Assembly: GCA_017441045.1 (NCBI GenBank)
Contig: JAFSAK010000135.1
Location: forward strand, 1-9,589
Source: Clostridia bacterium
GTDB taxonomy: Bacteria > Bacillota_A > Clostridia > Oscillospirales > Acutalibacteraceae
Direction of reading: 5' to 3'
Length of the DNA stretch: 9,589 nt
Shown: positions 6,540 through 9,589 of the stretch, piece by piece
Numbering within the stretch: position 1 is the first letter of the stretch
Layout of the letters: every line of letters starts with the position of its first letter
Notes under the pieces: generated by a model
What the model saw: only the letters and a program-made list of their open reading frames with translations
Database searches by the model: none
Told to the model about the DNA's origin: nothing
Made by a program: the position numbers and the translations under genes

Positions 6540-6563
6540 TATAAAAATTTAGGAGGAAAAATC

Positions 6564-8396
6564 ATGAAAAAAGTATTGAGCTTATTACTCGTAGTAGTAA
6601 TGATTCTCGGCTGCATGATGTCCCTTACTTCATGCGGCAAATCCGGTGGCACAATGACTCTTAACGTTGGCGCACGTCCGGATACTATCGACCCCGCACT
6701 TAATAGTGCCGTTGATGGCGCTACCTACATCGTTCATACCTTTACCGGTCTTGTTGGCTATGAGCCCGACGATGAAGGTAAACCCGTACTCGTAGCTCAG
6801 CTTGCTAAAGAACTTCCCAAGGGCGAGAAACTTGAAGACGGTAAGACTGCTTACACCTTCGAACTTCGCGATGACCTTAAGTGGAATGACGGTAGCAAAC
6901 TCGATGCTAACGATTTCGTTTATGCTTGGAACAGAGCAGCAGACCCCATGACCGGTGCTGACTATGCTTACATGTTCGAAGTAATCGACGGTTATGCAGA
7001 TGTTGCTGATATGTATCTCACTTCTGAAGATGCTGAAGGCAATGTTGTATTCGAAAAGGACGCTGACGGCAATCCTAAGTATAAGGATGGCAAGAAAGCC
7101 CTTAACGTAACCGCTTCTGAAGATGGTAAGAAACTTACTGTAGTTCTTACTGTTGATGTTCCTTACTTCCATGAGCTTTGCGCATTCCCCGCATATCTCC
7201 CTGTTAAGAAGGACGTTGTTGAGGCTAACCCTGATAGCTGGGCTACCAAGGCAGAAACCTACATCGGCAACGGCGCTTATAAAGTAACCGAGTTCTCCAA
7301 CTCTCAGTTAGTTCTCGAAAAGAACGAGTATTACTATGATGTTGACAGCGTTGTTTCTGACAAGCTTATCTTTGCTTTCAACGATGACGATGCTTCACTT
7401 CTTGCAAACTTCAAGAACGGTTCTTATCTCTTTATCGATTCCGTACCCAATGACGAAATCGCTAACCTCAAAAAAGAGTATAAAGATGAGTTCTATGTAG
7501 AAGGTCAGCTTGGTACATACTATGTATCATTCAATGTAAACGATAAGGCATTCAAGGACTTCTCCGAAGATGAAAAAGCTAAGATCAGAGAAGCTTTAGG
7601 TCTTATGATCGACCGTAACTATGTTGCTGAAGAAATCGGTCAGGCAGGTCAGGTTCCTGCTGCTGGTTTCGTAGCAATGGGTCTTACCGAGCCCGATGGT
7701 TCTGAGTATATCTCTAAGAACGGTCCCGAAGGCGACGGTAAGGGTTACTTCAGCGTAGACGCAGCTGACTACAAGGCAAACTGCGATGCAGCTGTTAAGC
7801 TTCTTGAAGAAGTTGCTAAATCTTCCGGCAAGTTCACTGTAGCTGACGGCAAGGTTAGCAAGGATTTCCCCGTTATTAACTACATCACCAACGAAGGCAC
7901 AGGCCACGAAGCTGTAGCTGAGTACTTACAGCAGGCATGGGGCGTTTACGGCATCGAAGTTAAGGTTGAAGTTCAGGAATGGGCTACCTTCCTTAACACC
8001 CGTAAAGAAGGCAACTACTCTGTTGCCCGTAACGGTTGGCTCGGTGACTACAACGATCCTATCTCCTTCCTTGATATGTGGATTACCGATAGTGGTAACA
8101 ACGATTCTCAGTTAGGTAGAGAAGGCCATAAGTCCTATAAGGGTTATAGCTTCGACGGTAAGGATGGTCTTACCTGGGCTGAATCTTACGATGCTTGCAT
8201 CGCTAAGGTTAAAGCTGAAACCGATCCTGCTAAGCGTTTTGAGCTTATGCACGAAGCTGAAGATATTCTTATGACTACCGGCGCTATCTGCCCCATCTAT
8301 TATTACACTGATATCTTTATGTGTGATGATTCTCTTGAGAACTTCTTCACCACTCCTCTCGGATTCAAGTACTTTATGTACGCTTCTGTTAAATAA
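6564..8396 (+). CDS. oppA: Oligopeptide-binding lipoprotein OppA (SBP family 5)
   Basis: OppA captures peptides outside the cytoplasmic membrane and delivers them to OppB/OppC. ATG 6564 follows AGGAGG (6551-6556) at seven bases. The 610-residue precursor has a lipoprotein signal: a short basic start (MKK), a hydrophobic core and the lipobox LTSC ending at Cys24, so the mature protein is probably lipidated at Cys24. The family 5 solute-binding signature is at about 97-128 (TYTFELRDDLKWNDG then DANDFVYAWNRAADP). The mature chain is acidic and lysine-rich, and includes an insert of about 45 residues after the signature that is rich in Asp, Gly and Lys. Codons look more strongly selected than in oppB/oppC (frequent AAC, GGT/GGC, AAG), consistent with high expression. 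It is the last gene of the operon. Ligand preference, peptides in general or a narrower set, cannot be read from the sequence. Confidence 0.95.
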   Translation: MKKVLSLLLVVVMILGCMMSLTSCGKSGGTMTLNVGARPDTIDPALNSAVDGATYIVHTFTGLVGYEPDDEGKPVLVAQLAKELPKGEKLEDGKTAYTFELRDDLKWNDGSKLDANDFVYAWNRAADPMTGADYAYMFEVIDGYADVADMYLTSEDAEGNVVFEKDADGNPKYKDGKKALNVTASEDGKKLTVVLTVDVPYFHELCAFPAYLPVKKDVVEANPDSWATKAETYIGNGAYKVTEFSNSQLVLEKNEYYYDVDSVVSDKLIFAFNDDDASLLANFKNGSYLFIDSVPNDEIANLKKEYKDEFYVEGQLGTYYVSFNVNDKAFKDFSEDEKAKIREALGLMIDRNYVAEEIGQAGQVPAAGFVAMGLTEPDGSEYISKNGPEGDGKGYFSVDAADYKANCDAAVKLLEEVAKSSGKFTVADGKVSKDFPVINYITNEGTGHEAVAEYLQQAWGVYGIEVKVEVQEWATFLNTRKEGNYSVARNGWLGDYNDPISFLDMWITDSGNNDSQLGREGHKSYKGYSFDGKDGLTWAESYDACIAKVKAETDPAKRFELMHEAEDILMTTGAICPIYYYTDIFMCDDSLENFFTTPLGFKYFMYASVK

Positions 8397-8413
8397 TTTT
8401 AATAGATAAATAA

Positions 8414-8443
8414 AGGCGCCCCGAGCGAAAGCTCGGGGCGTTT
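8414..8443 (+). terminator. Intrinsic terminator of the opp operon
   Basis: CGCCCCGAGC (8417-8426) pairs perfectly with GCTCGGGGCG (8431-8440) across a GAAA tetraloop. AAAGG before and TTT after extend the stem with A-T and G-T pairs. The trailing U tract is short (TTTCATT), but the ten-pair GC-rich stem is strong. It begins 17 bases after the oppA stop. Confidence 0.88.
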
Positions 8444-8463
8444 CATTATATAAATTACTGTAT

Positions 8464-8491
8464 AAAAAAGCCACTCATTACGAGTGGCTTT
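8464..8491 (-). terminator. Intrinsic terminator of the atp operon
   Basis: AAAGCCACTC (8467-8476) pairs with GAGTGGCTTT (8482-8491) around a five-base loop. Read on the minus strand, the stem is followed by a run of six T (complement of 8464-8469). It begins four bases after the atpC stop. On the plus strand only three T follow, so it should act mainly on the atp transcript, with some back-up for opp readthrough. Confidence 0.9.
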
Positions 8492-8495
8492 AAGT

Positions 8496-9589
<1,094 letters not shown>

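Noticed and set aside
6597..6614. Alternative lipidation at OppA Cys17
   Set aside because: The residues before Cys17 (I-L-G) fit the lipobox less well than L-T-S before Cys24, and the hydrophobic core length favours Cys24.

Overview
The window looks like the chromosome of a low-to-moderate-GC Firmicute of the class Clostridia. The order rpsK-rpsD-rpoA-rplQ, with rpsD inside the alpha operon, argues against Bacilli, where rpsD usually sits elsewhere. Strong AGGAGG-type ribosome binding sites, a four-cysteine (zinc-type) S4 and an opp operon ordered B-C-D-F-A fit the same group. A gut Oscillospiraceae/Ruminococcaceae-like organism is my inference; the sequence alone does not prove it. Most of the window is ordinary housekeeping DNA; the interesting signals lie in the gaps between genes.

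Region 1 (1-2290, + strand) is the distal part of the ribosomal-protein/RNA polymerase alpha operon: the last codons of rpsK (S11), then rpsD (S4), rpoA and rplQ (L17). The 104-base rpsD-rpoA gap holds a hairpin followed by what looks like an H-type pseudoknot ending 6 bases before the rpoA Shine-Dalgarno. Downstream of rplQ is a folded 3' UTR of about 115 bases, then a strong intrinsic terminator.

Region 2 (2341-8443, + strand) is a complete oligopeptide ABC importer operon. It has a consensus sigma-A promoter with an extended -10 and a short leader. The leader contains a 24-codon ORF that starts at the predicted +1 and reads like the N-terminus of an OppB protein. Then come oppB (probable TTG start), oppC (GTG start), oppD, oppF, two intercistronic hairpins, and oppA, the substrate-binding lipoprotein. 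OppB and OppC form the membrane pore, OppD and OppF hydrolyse ATP, and OppA captures peptides outside the cell. A 10-bp GNRA-capped terminator closes the operon.

Region 3 (8464-9589, - strand) is the convergent 3' end of an atp operon: a 5'-truncated atpD (F1 beta) and a short atpC (epsilon), overlapping by 4 bases and ending in their own terminator. AtpC consists only of the N-terminal beta-sandwich; the C-terminal helical domain that inhibits ATP hydrolysis in many bacteria is absent.

I see no mobile element, CRISPR array, tRNA, rRNA or defence gene. The best candidates for something undescribed are the pseudoknot before rpoA, the folded rplQ 3' UTR, and the OppB-like leader ORF.
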